64,000 nt of DNA, taken from Bradyrhizobium diazoefficiens (GTDB taxonomy: Bacteria > Pseudomonadota > Alphaproteobacteria > Rhizobiales > Xanthobacteraceae). The DNA lies in the NCBI RefSeq assembly GCF_016616885.1, contig NZ_CP067102.1:7902501-7966500 (forward strand). Reading direction: 5' to 3'. Below, in pieces: positions 43,551-53,597 of this stretch. The notes below the pieces were generated by a model. The model was not told the origin of the DNA. It did no database searches and saw only the letters and a program-made list of their open reading frames with translations. The position numbers were made by a program, and so were the translations under genes. Position 1 is the stretch's first letter, and each line of letters starts with the position of its first letter.

Positions 43551-46500
43551 CTACCAGCTGTAGCGCACGACGCCCTTGCCGGCGTAGGAGCGCGTGACGG
43601 TCGAGAACTCGCCCTCGAAGGTTGCCGACGCAGACCAGCCGTTCAACCAGTTCATCTGCACCGACGCCGTGGTCAGCGCGGAATCGCGCGCCAGTGCTGC
43701 GCCATTCACGACGAAGGCCGATCCCGGCAGCGTCTGGAACACCGCGCCGACCGTGCGATCCGGATTGAAATCATGCGCCCAGGCGGCGCGGCCGCGCAGC
43801 GTCAGCACGCCGCCGCCGGCGGCAAACGATCTGTCGGCGCGCAGGCCGAGCTCGGTGCGGGTGCTGGTCAGGTCCTTGGCGGCATAGTTGAGCGCGAAGG
43901 CGTTGTTGCCGACCACGGCGAATTCCGAATAGCTCGGCAGGTTGAACATTGTGGCCTGGAGCGCGGCATAGGGCGTCAGCCCGATCCACGGCGTCGCCTG
44001 GCGATAGCCGCCTTCGATACGGCCTGAAACGGCGTTGGCATTGAACCGCGCGCGCAGCTGATCGGTGCCGGCGGCTGTGACGATGCGGTTGGTGGTGACA
44101 TCCTGCCAGCCATAGGCCAGCGCAGCCGTGACATAGGCAGGCCCGGCATTGTGGCGAACGAAAGCGCCGGCCTGGAACAGATCGGAGTGGCCCCAGCCAA
44201 GTCCGTTGACGCCGAAGCCGGTGCCGCCGCCGGCGAGCGCGAAACCCGCGACCGTCGCGGGCGAGAAGCGATAGTCGAGACCGACCGCAGTCCCGTAGAC
44301 GCTGCTCGTCGTATTGTTCGAGCCGAGTGCCGCACGGCCGTCGGTGGTCTGCGAGCCGCCGTAGCCCGCCGCCCAGACATCCCAGCGCTGCTCGAATGTC
44401 GGCGATGGCGCCTTGCGCTGGATCGAGGCGAGGGCGTCGCTGGGCCGCTTGCCAGTCGCGGCATAGGCATTCGCGCTGGTCTCGTCCGCATAAGGCGCAG
44501 CACCCGGCGCGCCGCTGCGTCCTGCACCGAACACGTCGGTCAACAGGCCCATGAACAGATTCATCGCATTGAACGTGGTCTGCTGCGATCCCGTTGCGGA
44601 TTCGCCGGAGGCCTGCGTGAGACCGGCGGGCGAAAGGTTCGCCAGCGTCACGGGAAGGCTACCACTGCTGTTGAAATATCGAGTCAAAGCATTGGCGACG
44701 TTCTGCTGATTGATATTGAGACCGCCACCATAATTCAGAGCGAGATCGAGAAATACATTATTCGGGTCGTAGCTTAGGCTGGCCTGGAGATTCGACGAAA
44801 GCCCCGCCACGACCGGATTGAACTTGTCGGGTAACGAGCCCGCAGTCAGGATCGTGTAATGCTTCGCGATCGATCCGGTCGGGACGACCACGACCGTGGC
44901 GCCGCCGGGCGTTGCCGTTCCAACCACGACCGCGATGCCATTGCTCGTGCCAGACACCTGCACCACGTAGCTCGACGTCGATGTGAAAGAGAGATCACCT
45001 GATACGCTGAGCGTCCCGGTTGGGCTACCGGGCGCCAGCGCGCCGCCATTGACGGAGATGGAGCTTCCAACCGTGCCGACGCCGCCAAACGTGCCGCCCG
45101 CCGCGACGCTCACATTGCCGTTGATGGTGCCAGCGAGCAGAAGCGTACCACCGAGCACGTTCCAGTCCTGATTGCCGGTGCCGGTCACGGTCCAGGTCGA
45201 GCTGTCGATCTTGTTGAAGGTCGAGAAGCCGTCGTACTGGAGGCCGGTACCGATCAGGTCGAGGTTGAACGTATCCTTGCCGACGCCGCCAAGCTGGAAC
45301 GTGTCGGTTCCGGATGCCAACACCTGGCCGTTGATGACGCTGCCGGGGCCGACCGTAAGCGTGTTGGAGCCACAGCCGCAGAAGTCGATGGCCACAGCAC
45401 CGAACTCGCTGGCGTTGATGGTACCCGAGTTGAAGACGCTGCCGCCGCCACTTACCACGATGCCTGTGCCGTTAACGCCAACGGTGATGGTGCCGGTGTT
45501 TACGATCTGGTTTGTCGTCGAGAACGCACTCGCATCAATGCCGATGCCGCCTGCGCCCACGGTGATCGTGCCGCTGTTGGTAATGGTGTTGGAATTACCG
45601 AACACGATGATGCCCTCGACACCATCGGCGCCCGTGATCCGCCCGCTGTTGGTGATCGTGGAGGACGAGCCTCCATAGATGATGCCCCCGCCGACCAGGC
45701 CAACGTTGATCGTGCCGCCGTTGGTAACCTTCGAGTCGTCGCCCTGCACGGCAATGCCGACGCCAAAATCGCCGGCCGTGATTCTGCCGAAATTGCTGAC
45801 GGTCTGGACGTCGCCTTGCAGGAAGATGCCGGCGGCGTTCTGCCCGACCGTGATCGTGCCGGTGGCGGTGTTGGTGACCGTGTTGTTGTTGCTGATTGCG
45901 AGAATGCCGCCGGAGAGTCCGGTGGAATCGCCGACCGTGATCGCGCCGGCGTTGGTCACGGTCGAGCCGCTGAACGCGTAGATGCCGATCGAATCGTTGA
46001 CGCCGGCGATCGTGCCCGTCGTGGCATTGGTGATCGTGTTGTTCTGGCCCGCGAAGATGCCCACACCCGACGCGCCGATCGACAGCGCACCGCTGTTGGT
46101 GACGGTGTTGTTGTCGTGAACCGAGATCGCGGCGCCGCCGTCGCCGGTCGTGACCGTTCCGGCATTGGTGATGATATTGTGATCGATCGCCAGGATGCCA
46201 AGACCGTTGTCGAGCACCGTGATCGTAGCGTTGTTGGTCACGGTATTCGAATTTCCGACACCGATGCCGATCAGGCCCGAGCCTGCCGACAGCGTTCCGT
46301 TGTTGGTGACGGTGCTGGAGTCGTTGACGCCAATCGAGACCGTGCCGTTGTCGTTCACGGTCGCGCCCGACAGTACGTTGACAGTGAGGCTGTCGACCCC
46401 GATGCCGGCCTGAAAGCCATCCGTGTCAGTGCCGCTACACGTCACAGTCTGGCCACTTGCGGCCGGATCCGGCGTACAGAGCGCATTGGCTGGCGTCGTC

Positions 46501-46601
46501 CAGAGGCTGAGCCCCAAGACGAGCGCCGATGCGCTGACGAGCGAGGCAGCGCCGTATCGGCGCAGTCGACCCTGCTGCCTCGATGGCCCCTCGCCCCGCA
46601 T
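43551..46601 (-). CDS. Autotransporter with repetitive passenger and C-terminal beta-barrel
   Basis: This encodes 1016 residues. A signal peptide at 1-40 ends TTPANA. The passenger (~40-700) is made of many short repeats built on NTVTNSGTITVG-like units (N-x-x-x-T-N-x-G-x-I-x-x-G), the pattern of a right-handed beta-helix. The C-terminal ~275 residues form the autotransporter barrel, ending VVRYSW with the expected terminal aromatic. It would be exposed on the cell surface and may serve in adhesion or biofilm. GGGGAG lies 6 nt before ATG 46601, which also places the signal correctly; an earlier in-frame ATG at 46724 is unlikely. Confidence 0.88.
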   Translation of the reverse strand: MRGEGPSRQQGRLRRYGAASLVSASALVLGLSLWTTPANALCTPDPAASGQTVTCSGTDTDGFQAGIGVDSLTVNVLSGATVNDNGTVSIGVNDSSTVTNNGTLSAGSGLIGIGVGNSNTVTNNATITVLDNGLGILAIDHNIITNAGTVTTGDGGAAISVHDNNTVTNSGALSIGASGVGIFAGQNNTITNATTGTIAGVNDSIGIYAFSGSTVTNAGAITVGDSTGLSGGILAISNNNTVTNTATGTITVGQNAAGIFLQGDVQTVSNFGRITAGDFGVGIAVQGDDSKVTNGGTINVGLVGGGIIYGGSSSTITNSGRITGADGVEGIIVFGNSNTITNSGTITVGAGGIGIDASAFSTTNQIVNTGTITVGVNGTGIVVSGGGSVFNSGTINASEFGAVAIDFCGCGSNTLTVGPGSVINGQVLASGTDTFQLGGVGKDTFNLDLIGTGLQYDGFSTFNKIDSSTWTVTGTGNQDWNVLGGTLLLAGTINGNVSVAAGGTFGGVGTVGSSISVNGGALAPGSPTGTLSVSGDLSFTSTSSYVVQVSGTSNGIAVVVGTATPGGATVVVVPTGSIAKHYTILTAGSLPDKFNPVVAGLSSNLQASLSYDPNNVFLDLALNYGGGLNINQQNVANALTRYFNSSGSLPVTLANLSPAGLTQASGESATGSQQTTFNAMNLFMGLLTDVFGAGRSGAPGAAPYADETSANAYAATGKRPSDALASIQRKAPSPTFEQRWDVWAAGYGGSQTTDGRAALGSNNTTSSVYGTAVGLDYRFSPATVAGFALAGGGTGFGVNGLGWGHSDLFQAGAFVRHNAGPAYVTAALAYGWQDVTTNRIVTAAGTDQLRARFNANAVSGRIEGGYRQATPWIGLTPYAALQATMFNLPSYSEFAVVGNNAFALNYAAKDLTSTRTELGLRADRSFAAGGGVLTLRGRAAWAHDFNPDRTVGAVFQTLPGSAFVVNGAALARDSALTTASVQMNWLNGWSASATFEGEFSTVTRSYAGKGVVRYSW

Positions 46602-46767
46602 GTCACGCTCCCCATTCCCAGCCAGCTCCGCGGAGGAATTTAGGCCATGAGGAGGCGCCGTAGAACTACGCGCCGCCGGAATGCGTTCGTTTGGCGCACA
46701 ACCGAGACTGAATCCGGCCGCCATGTTGCAACCGCGCCACGGTTTTCAAGGCAAATTGCGGTTCAGG

Positions 46768-46783
46768 TGTGATGTGGCTCACA
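46768..46783. promoter_or_regulatory. CRP-like palindrome TGTGA-N6-TCACA
   Basis: The sequence matches the classic CRP consensus exactly and overlaps a second palindrome, GATGTG-N3-CACATC. It lies 167 bp before the autotransporter ATG and 40 bp beyond the amiE stop. Whether a CRP-type protein binds here is untested. Confidence 0.45.
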
Positions 46784-46822
46784 TCGGACGACGTTGTCCA
46801 CCCCGGCGGCATTCGCAAGAGC

Positions 46823-47863
46823 TCAGTAGTTGGAGGCCGCCGCCTCATTCGGGATGCCGTCGATCGGACACTCGTCAGTCCCCGGCGTCGACCGCGTCAT
46901 CGCCTCGACCATGTCCCGCGTGCCTTCGGGATCGGCGATCCAGTTCTTGTAGAAGTCATAAGGGCAGGCGGCGACACCGCGCGGGCTTTCGCCGGAATTG
47001 ATCATACCGGTGTAGCCGCGGTGGACCAGCTTGTAGAGATGGTTCTGCGACTGGCCGTTACGGCGCGCATCGCGGATCAGATGCTTCGACAGCTGGGCGT
47101 ACTGGATGCCGTACTCCTCCTCGCCGCACTCGCCGAGCGTGCGGCCGTCGAAGCCGATGATCGCGGAGTGACCGAAATAGGAGTAGACGCCGTCGAAGCC
47201 GGCGGCATTGGCGACCGCGACATAGACATTGTTGGCCCAGGCCATCGCCTTTGAAATCAGAATCTGCTGCTCCTTGGCCGGATACATATAGCCCTGGCAG
47301 CGCACGATCAGCTCGGCGCCCTTCATGGCGCAGTCGCGCCAGATCTCGGGAAAATTGCCGTCGTCACAGATGATCAGGCTGACCTTCATGCCCTTCGGGC
47401 CGTCGGAAACGTAGGTGCAATTGCCGGGATACCAGCCTTCGATCGGCACCCACGGCATGATCTTGCGGTACTTTTGAACGATCTCGCCCTTGTCGTTCAT
47501 CAGGATCAGGGTGTTGTAGGGCGCCTTGTGCGGATGCTCCTCGTGCCGCTCGCCGGTGAGCGAGAACACGCCCCACACTTTCGCCTTGCGACAGGCCTCG
47601 GCAAAAATCGCGGTCTCCTCACCGGGCACCGCGGAGGCGGTCTCGTACATCTCCTTGGAGTCGTACATGATGCCCTGCGTGGAGTATTCCGGGAAAATCA
47701 CCAGATCCATACCGGGCAGGCCGGCCTTCATGCCGACGAGCATGTCGCCGATCTTGCGGGCGTTGTCGAGCACCTCGGCCCTGGTGTGCAGTCGGGGCAT
47801 CTTGTAGTTGACCACTGCGACGCCGACGGTGTCGTTGCTGCTGGAAATATCACCGTGAAGCAT
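46823..47863 (-). CDS. amiE: Aliphatic amidase AmiE
   Basis: This encodes 346 residues, the normal AmiE length. AmiE hydrolyses short aliphatic amides (acetamide, propionamide, perhaps formamide) to ammonia and the acid in the cytoplasm. The nitrilase-type catalytic triad is at the canonical numbers: Glu59 (FPEYS), Lys134 (KYRKIMPW) and Cys166 (ICDDGNFPE). It is the last gene of the urt-fmd-ami operon, 45 nt after fmdB. It fits an amide-nitrogen role for the cluster, since the ammonia it releases can be assimilated directly. Confidence 0.94.
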   Translation of the reverse strand: MLHGDISSSNDTVGVAVVNYKMPRLHTRAEVLDNARKIGDMLVGMKAGLPGMDLVIFPEYSTQGIMYDSKEMYETASAVPGEETAIFAEACRKAKVWGVFSLTGERHEEHPHKAPYNTLILMNDKGEIVQKYRKIMPWVPIEGWYPGNCTYVSDGPKGMKVSLIICDDGNFPEIWRDCAMKGAELIVRCQGYMYPAKEQQILISKAMAWANNVYVAVANAAGFDGVYSYFGHSAIIGFDGRTLGECGEEEYGIQYAQLSKHLIRDARRNGQSQNHLYKLVHRGYTGMINSGESPRGVAACPYDFYKNWIADPEGTRDMVEAMTRSTPGTDECPIDGIPNEAAASNY

Positions 47864-47908
47864 GTTGAGCGCTCCTGTCTTTTATTCGTTTGAGGTCATC
47901 GCGTGCAT

Positions 47909-48286
47909 TTAGTGGCTGATCATCCAGGGCCGCGCCGTCGGAAAGCCCTTGGCGCCGCTCCTGGTCTTGGTCACCAGCCGCGCGGGCTTCTTCCTGTCCG
48001 ACGTGCCCTTGTCCTTGACCGTCTTGCCTGACGAGCAGCAGCCGCAACCGGGACCGTGCGAGGCCTGGTATTGCGCGAGCGTCTGCGGCGCGTGCGTGCT
48101 GCGTTCGTTGACGGCATGGGCTTTTCGCTTCTCTGCCGGCATGCAGAAGAAATTCGGCGCGGTCAGGATGACGCGCGGCGCCATCGTCTCGCAGTGCGGA
48201 CAGTTTTGCGGATCGTCACATTCCGCCATCGGCCGCAGGTCCTTGAACGGACCGCAGTCGTCACAAAGATATTCATAGACCGGCAT
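47909..48286 (-). CDS. fmdB: FmdB-family zinc-ribbon protein
   Basis: This encodes 125 residues. The N-terminal zinc ribbon has four cysteines (C8, C11, C29, C32; MPVYEYLCDDCG, then NCPHCE), the FmdB/CxxC_CxxC_SSSS family. A basic tail has a second cluster GCGCCSSGK. FmdB has been reported as a regulator linked to formamidase expression. It sits directly after formamidase in the same operon. ATG 48286 starts the conserved MPVYEY; a start ten codons earlier is possible. Confidence 0.85.
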   Translation of the reverse strand: MPVYEYLCDDCGPFKDLRPMAECDDPQNCPHCETMAPRVILTAPNFFCMPAEKRKAHAVNERSTHAPQTLAQYQASHGPGCGCCSSGKTVKDKGTSDRKKPARLVTKTRSGAKGFPTARPWMISH

Positions 48287-48361
48287 CGCATCATCCCCAC
48301 GCTCTTGGCTGTTCAACGCAGCTCGCTGCCACCATTCCTGCGGAAACAGCCCTCACCCCAA

Positions 48362-48389
48362 CCCTCTCCCCGTAAGAACGGGGAGAGGG
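48362..48389. repeat. 11-bp-stem hairpin repeat between fmdA and fmdB
   Basis: CCCTCTCCCCG and CGGGGAGAGGG are inverted around a 6-nt loop, preceded by CCTCACCCCAA. There is no T-tract, so it looks like the common CCCTCTCCC element, not a terminator. A relative lies at 50403-50554. Confidence 0.75.
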
Positions 48390-48399
48390 AGCGCACCGA

Positions 48400-49629
48400 T
48401 TACCTATCCGGCGAGATCGGCATCTGGATATCGCCGGTGATGTGCTTGATGGGGCCTGCCGCCGACGGCATCACGTCGAAGTCGAAGATCTCTGTCGGTA
48501 ACCACAGCGTGGCGCAGGCATTGGGCACGTCGACCACACCGGAGATGTGGCCCTGGCACGGCGCGGTGCCGAGGATCGAATAGGCCTGTGCGCCGGAGTA
48601 GCCGAACTTTTTCAAATACTCGATGGCGTTGAGGCAGGCCTGACGATAGGCGATATGGACGTCGAGATAATGCTGCTTGCCGGCTTCATCCACCGAGATG
48701 CCTTCGAAAATCAGATAGTCCTTGTAGTTCGGCGTGATCGGCGACGGCTTGAAGATCGGATTCTTGATGCCGTATTTCGACATGCCGTCCTTGATCACCT
48801 CGACCTTCAGATGCAGCCAGCCGGCCATTTCGATCGCACCGCAGAAGGTGATCTCGCCGTCGCCTTGGCTGAAGTGCAGATCGCCCATCGAGAGACCGGC
48901 GCCGGGCACATAGACCGGGAAGTAGATTTTTGAGCCGCGGGAGAGATCCTTGATGTCGCAATTGCCGCCATGCTCGCGCGGCGGCACGGTACGCGCGCCC
49001 TCGGCGCCGATCTTGGCCTTGACGTCTCCCTTGGCGCGGCCGCCATGGGCGGTCGCCGCAAACGGCGGGTTGGCGAGGCCGGGCACGCGGGTCGGGTTGG
49101 TCGAGATCAGCTCGGCCTCGCGCTTGTTCCAGGTCTCCAGCATCTTCGGATCGGGCAGACAGCCGATCAGGCCGGGATGGATGAGTCCGGCGAAATTCAC
49201 ACCGGGGACGTGGCGGGACGAAGTGTAGAGACCCTTGATGTCCCAGATCGACTTCTGCGCCAGCGGGAAGTGGTCGGTGAGGAAGCCGCCGCCATTCTGC
49301 TTGGAGAAGAAGCCGTTGAAGCCCCAGAGGCTCTCCTTCATCGGGCCGACGTCGAGCAGGTCGACGACGAGGAGGTCGCCGGGCTCGGCGCCCTTGACGC
49401 CGATCGGGCCGGAGAGGAAGTGCACGATCGAGAGATCGATGTCGCGCACGTCATCGGCGGAATCGTTGTTCTTGATGAAGCCGCCGGTCCAGTCATAGGT
49501 CTCGATGATGAAATCGTCGCCGGGATTGACCCAGGCCACGATCGGGATGTCGGGGTGCCAGCGGTTATGCACCATGTCATTTTCGTAAGCCGACTTGGTG
49601 AGATCGACCTTGATCAGTGTCTCTGGCAT
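48400..49629 (-). CDS. fmdA: Formamidase
   Basis: This encodes 409 residues of the FmdA/AmdA acetamidase-formamidase family, which hydrolyses formamide to formate and ammonia. Conserved parts include HNRWHPDIP (residues 21-29), GPIGVKGAEPGDLL, REHGGNCDIKDLSRGSK (a metal-site region near residue 220), VPGAGLSMGDLHFSQGDGE, and a C-terminal CQGHISGVVDVPNACATLWLP. It is cytoplasmic. It follows urtE by 28 nt in the amide/urea operon, so the transporter probably brings in the amide it cleaves. Confidence 0.93.
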   Translation of the reverse strand: MPETLIKVDLTKSAYENDMVHNRWHPDIPIVAWVNPGDDFIIETYDWTGGFIKNNDSADDVRDIDLSIVHFLSGPIGVKGAEPGDLLVVDLLDVGPMKESLWGFNGFFSKQNGGGFLTDHFPLAQKSIWDIKGLYTSSRHVPGVNFAGLIHPGLIGCLPDPKMLETWNKREAELISTNPTRVPGLANPPFAATAHGGRAKGDVKAKIGAEGARTVPPREHGGNCDIKDLSRGSKIYFPVYVPGAGLSMGDLHFSQGDGEITFCGAIEMAGWLHLKVEVIKDGMSKYGIKNPIFKPSPITPNYKDYLIFEGISVDEAGKQHYLDVHIAYRQACLNAIEYLKKFGYSGAQAYSILGTAPCQGHISGVVDVPNACATLWLPTEIFDFDVMPSAAGPIKHITGDIQMPISPDR

Positions 49630-49657
49630 CGAGAGGCTCCCCTTTTACTACGGTTGG

Positions 49658-50347
49658 TTAGACGGACAGATATTTCGAGACCTGCACGGCATCGACGCTG
49701 TCGCGCGGGTCGTCGCGCACGATCTCGCCATTCTCGATGACCAGGACGCGGTCGGCGATATCGAGCGCAAAGCTCAGGACCTGCTCGGACACGACGATCG
49801 ACAGGCCCTTTTCGTCGCGGATGCGCTTCAGCGTCCGCGCCATGTCCTTGATGATCGACGGCTGGATGCCTTCGGTCGGCTCGTCCAACAGCAGCACCCT
49901 CGGCTTGGTCGCGAGTGCGCGGGCGATGGCGAGCTGCTGTTGCTGACCGCCGGAAAGATTGCCGCCGCGGCGGCCCTTCATCTCCAGCAGCACCGGAAAG
50001 AGCTCGTAGATGTCGCCGGGCACCTCAGTGCCGCCGGAGACGACGAGCCCGGTCTCGATATTCTCCTTCACCGTCATGGTGGAGAAGATCATGCGGCCCT
50101 GCGGCACATAGGCGAGCCCCTTGGCGACGCGCGCATAGCTCGGCAAGCCGCCGAGCTCGGCGCCGTCCATTGTCACCGAGCCGCTCTTGGCCGGAAGGAT
50201 GCCCATCAGGGACTTCATCAGCGTGGTCTTGCCCATGCCGTTGCGGCCCATGATCGCAACGATCTCGTTGGGCGCGACCTTGACGTTGAGCCCGTGCAGC
50301 ACCTCGCTCTGGCCGTAGGCGACGTGGAGATCCGAAATAGCCAGCAT
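49658..50347 (-). CDS. urtE: Urea/amide ABC transporter ATPase UrtE
   Basis: This encodes 229 residues: Walker A GRNGMGKTT, signature LSGGQQQQLAIARAL, Walker B LLLDEPTEGIQPS, and the LivF-like opening LAISDLHVAYGQSEVLHG. The glutamate-rich EGIQPS ending is typical of UrtE and separates it from LivF. It is the second ATPase of the importer. It is separated from urtD by 249 bp that contain a repeat element. Confidence 0.9.
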   Translation of the reverse strand: MLAISDLHVAYGQSEVLHGLNVKVAPNEIVAIMGRNGMGKTTLMKSLMGILPAKSGSVTMDGAELGGLPSYARVAKGLAYVPQGRMIFSTMTVKENIETGLVVSGGTEVPGDIYELFPVLLEMKGRRGGNLSGGQQQQLAIARALATKPRVLLLDEPTEGIQPSIIKDMARTLKRIRDEKGLSIVVSEQVLSFALDIADRVLVIENGEIVRDDPRDSVDAVQVSKYLSV

Positions 50348-50402
50348 GATCGCTTCCTAAGTCAGTGTGAATTGGTGAGGCCGCTGTGCCGCGAACTTCT
50401 TC

Positions 50403-50554
50403 CTTCTCCCTCTGTGGGAGAAGGTGGCGCGGACGAAGTCCACGACGGATGAGGGGTATGCGCCCGCGGATGCGAGAGGCAGTTTGACGTGCGGAGAGAT
50501 ACCCCTCACCCGGATCGCTCGCGCGATCCGACCTCTCCCACAGGGGGAGAGGTG
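50403..50554. repeat. Complex palindromic element inside the urt operon
   Basis: Two sub-hairpins (CTTCTCCC/GGGAGAAG and CCTCTCCC/GGGAGAGG) lie at the ends of the element, and inverted ATGAGGGGT/ACCCCTCA pairs lie between. It takes up most of the 249-bp urtD-urtE gap, where other gaps in this operon are 10-150 bp. Confidence 0.75.
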
Positions 50555-50596
50555 GACCGTTATCGCCGCAGCAGGCTCACTCGACTTCGTCATCCC

Positions 50597-51352
<756 letters not shown>

Positions 51353-51362
51353 GATGATCTCC

Positions 51363-52505
51363 TCACTCGGCTGGGGCGCCGTCGGCGACCGAGCTGTCGG
51401 TCCAGCCTTCGGGTTTGGGTTTGCGCGACGAGATCAGGCGATCGATGCGCGGCTGCACATAGTCGCCCCAGATCCCGGCAAGGCCGTTCGGGAAAGCGAG
51501 AACCACGGCGATGAACAAACCGCCAAGGCCGAACAGCCACAATTCAGGAAACGTCTCCGACAGGCTGGTCTTGGCGAAATTGACCAGCAGCGTGCCGTAG
51601 ATGGCACCCAGAATGGAAAGTCGGCCACCGACCGCTGTGTAGATCACCATTTCGATCGACGGCACGATGCCGACGAAGGACGGCGACATGAAGCCGACAT
51701 TGAGCGCGAACATGGCGCCGCCGATGGCGGCGAACACGGCGGCGATGCAGAAGGCGAAGATCTTGAAGTTCGCGACGCTGTAGCCGGAGAAGCGGACCCG
51801 GTCCTCCTTCTCGCGCATCGCCACCAGGATGCGTCCAAGCTTGGAGTGCCGGATGAACTGCGCGATCATGATGCAGACGAGCAGGCATCCGACCTCGAAG
51901 AAGTACAGCACGACCTTGGCGTGATCGGGCCTGATGTCCCACCCCTTCAAGGTGCGTAGATCGGTCATGCCGTTGATGCCGCCGGTGTAGCCCTGCTGTC
52001 CCACGATCAGGATGGTAAGGATGGCCGCGACCGCTTGCGTGATGATCGCGAAATAGGTGCCGCCGACCCGGCGCTTGAACATCGCTGTGCCGATGATCAG
52101 GGCGAAGATGCCGGGCACCAGGATGATGGCGGCGATGGTGAAGGTGAGGCTGTGAAACGGCTTCCAGAACAGCGGCAGTGACGTGATCTGATTCCAGTCC
52201 ATGAAATCGGGAATGCCGGGGGTCGACTGGATCTTGGTGTTCTCCACGCTCGATGCCTCGAGCTTGAGGAACATCGCCATGCAGTAGCCGCCGAGCCCGA
52301 AGAACACGCCCTGGCCGAGGCTCAAGATGCCGCCATAACCCCAGCAGATCACCAGCCCCAGCGCGACGAAGGCATAGGTCAGATATTTTGCGACCAGGTT
52401 GAGCCTGAAGACGTCGAGCGTGAGCGGCAGCACCACCACCAGGAAGACCGCGAGCACCAGAATTCCGATGAGCTCCGATCGATTGAAGAACCGATTGTCG
52501 GTCAT
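51363..52505 (-). CDS. urtC: Urea/amide ABC transporter permease UrtC
   Basis: This encodes 380 residues with about ten hydrophobic segments, of the LivM type. Marks are [35 protein letters not shown]-like sequence near residue 45-80, [15 protein letters not shown] near 170, and the permease EAA-type loop [17 protein letters not shown] near 230. It pairs with UrtB to form the inner-membrane channel. Confidence 0.9.
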   Translation of the reverse strand: [380 protein letters not shown]

Positions 52506-52523
52506 TGCATCAGCCTCTATTTC

Positions 52524-53450
52524 TCACTTGCGGACCTTGAGGGCGAACAGCCCTTGCGGCCGCAGCATCAGGATTCCGACAACGGCGAGCAGCGTCAGCA
52601 CCTTGGCCATCGAGCCCGACATGAAGAACTCGAGGGTGGATTGGGTCTGCGAGATCGAGAAGGCCGAGGCGATGGTGCCGAGCAGGCTCGCAGCGCCGCC
52701 GAACACGACCACCAGGAACGTGTCGACGATGTAGAGCTGTCCGGAGGTCGGCCCGGTCGAGCCGATCATCGTGAAGGCGCTGCCGGCGACGCCGGCGATG
52801 CCGCAGCCAAGACCGAAGGTGTAGCGGTCGACCTTCTCGGTGTTGATGCCGACCGCGCCGGCCATGATGCGGCTCTGCACGACAGCGCGCACCTGGCGGC
52901 CCCAGCGCGACTTGTACATCACGTAGGCGACGCCGATGGTGATCAGGACGGTGAGGCACATGACGAAGACACCGTTGATCGGCACTTCGATGCTGTCGGT
53001 GACGTGCAGCGAGCCGAGCATCCATTGCGGGAGCTCGACGCCGACTTCACGCGCGCCGAACACGGAGCGATACGCCTGCTGCAACATCAGGCTGAGGCCC
53101 CAGGTCGCAAGCAGCGTATCGAGTGGGCGCTTGTAGAGATGCCGTATCAGCACCCATTCCACCAACATCCCCAGCGCACCGGATGCGACAAAGGCCAGGA
53201 TCATCGCGAGGAAGAAGTAGCCGCTGAACAGGCTCGGCAAATAGGACTGGAAGAAATTCGATGTCAGCCAGGTGACGTAGGCCCCGAGGATCATGAACTC
53301 GCCATGGGCCATGTTGATGACGCCCATCTGGCCGAAGATGATCGCAAGACCGAGCGCCATCAGCACATAGACAGAGAACAGGATCAGTCCTGCAAAACCC
53401 TGCATGACGAAGATGGAGCCAAGGTCACCAAGCGAGTAGTCGCCGAACAT
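52524..53450 (-). CDS. urtB: Urea/amide ABC transporter permease UrtB
   Basis: This encodes 308 residues with eight or so membrane helices, of the LivH type. Conserved parts include GLAIIFGQMGVINMAHGEFMILGAY-like sequence (residues ~30-55), LATWGLSLMLQQAYR, and the EAA-type loop QSRIMAGAVGINTEKVDR near 195. It lacks the long N-terminal extension of some UrtB proteins. GGAGG lies 6 nt upstream of ATG 53450. Confidence 0.9.
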   Translation of the reverse strand: MFGDYSLGDLGSIFVMQGFAGLILFSVYVLMALGLAIIFGQMGVINMAHGEFMILGAYVTWLTSNFFQSYLPSLFSGYFFLAMILAFVASGALGMLVEWVLIRHLYKRPLDTLLATWGLSLMLQQAYRSVFGAREVGVELPQWMLGSLHVTDSIEVPINGVFVMCLTVLITIGVAYVMYKSRWGRQVRAVVQSRIMAGAVGINTEKVDRYTFGLGCGIAGVAGSAFTMIGSTGPTSGQLYIVDTFLVVVFGGAASLLGTIASAFSISQTQSTLEFFMSGSMAKVLTLLAVVGILMLRPQGLFALKVRK

Positions 53451-53475
53451 CGATGTCCTCCGTCAGGGATGAGGT

Positions 53476-53505
53476 CCCGCGTCGCGAGCAGATTCGCGAC
53501 GCGGG
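53476..53505 (-). promoter_or_regulatory. Stable intercistronic hairpin between urtA and urtB
   Basis: A 12-bp perfect GC-rich stem (CCCGCGTCGCGA / TCGCGACGCGGG) with a 6-nt loop sits in the 147-bp gap. No T-tract follows, so it probably protects the urtA message or partly stops polymerase, not full termination. This would give more binding protein than permease. Confidence 0.65.
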
Positions 53506-53597
53506 GGTCTTGGGCATGGACTTGCAATCCACGCCAGGGAGCCGCTTGGTTTTGAGGGAAATCGCGACTGATGCCGCGCCTCTTACTGATAGCGCTC

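Noticed and set aside
45400..46400. Regularly spaced repeats that might be a CRISPR array
   Set aside because: The units are in-frame coding repeats of the autotransporter passenger, vary in length and sequence, and have no unique spacers or cas genes.
46769..47254. Open frame on the + strand opposite amiE
   Set aside because: AmiE has its full catalytic triad at canonical positions, so the opposite frame is a shadow.
50403..50554. The urtD-urtE repeat as a terminator ending the operon
   Set aside because: Its hairpins are not followed by a T-tract, and fmdA follows urtE at 28 nt, so the operon is functionally continuous.
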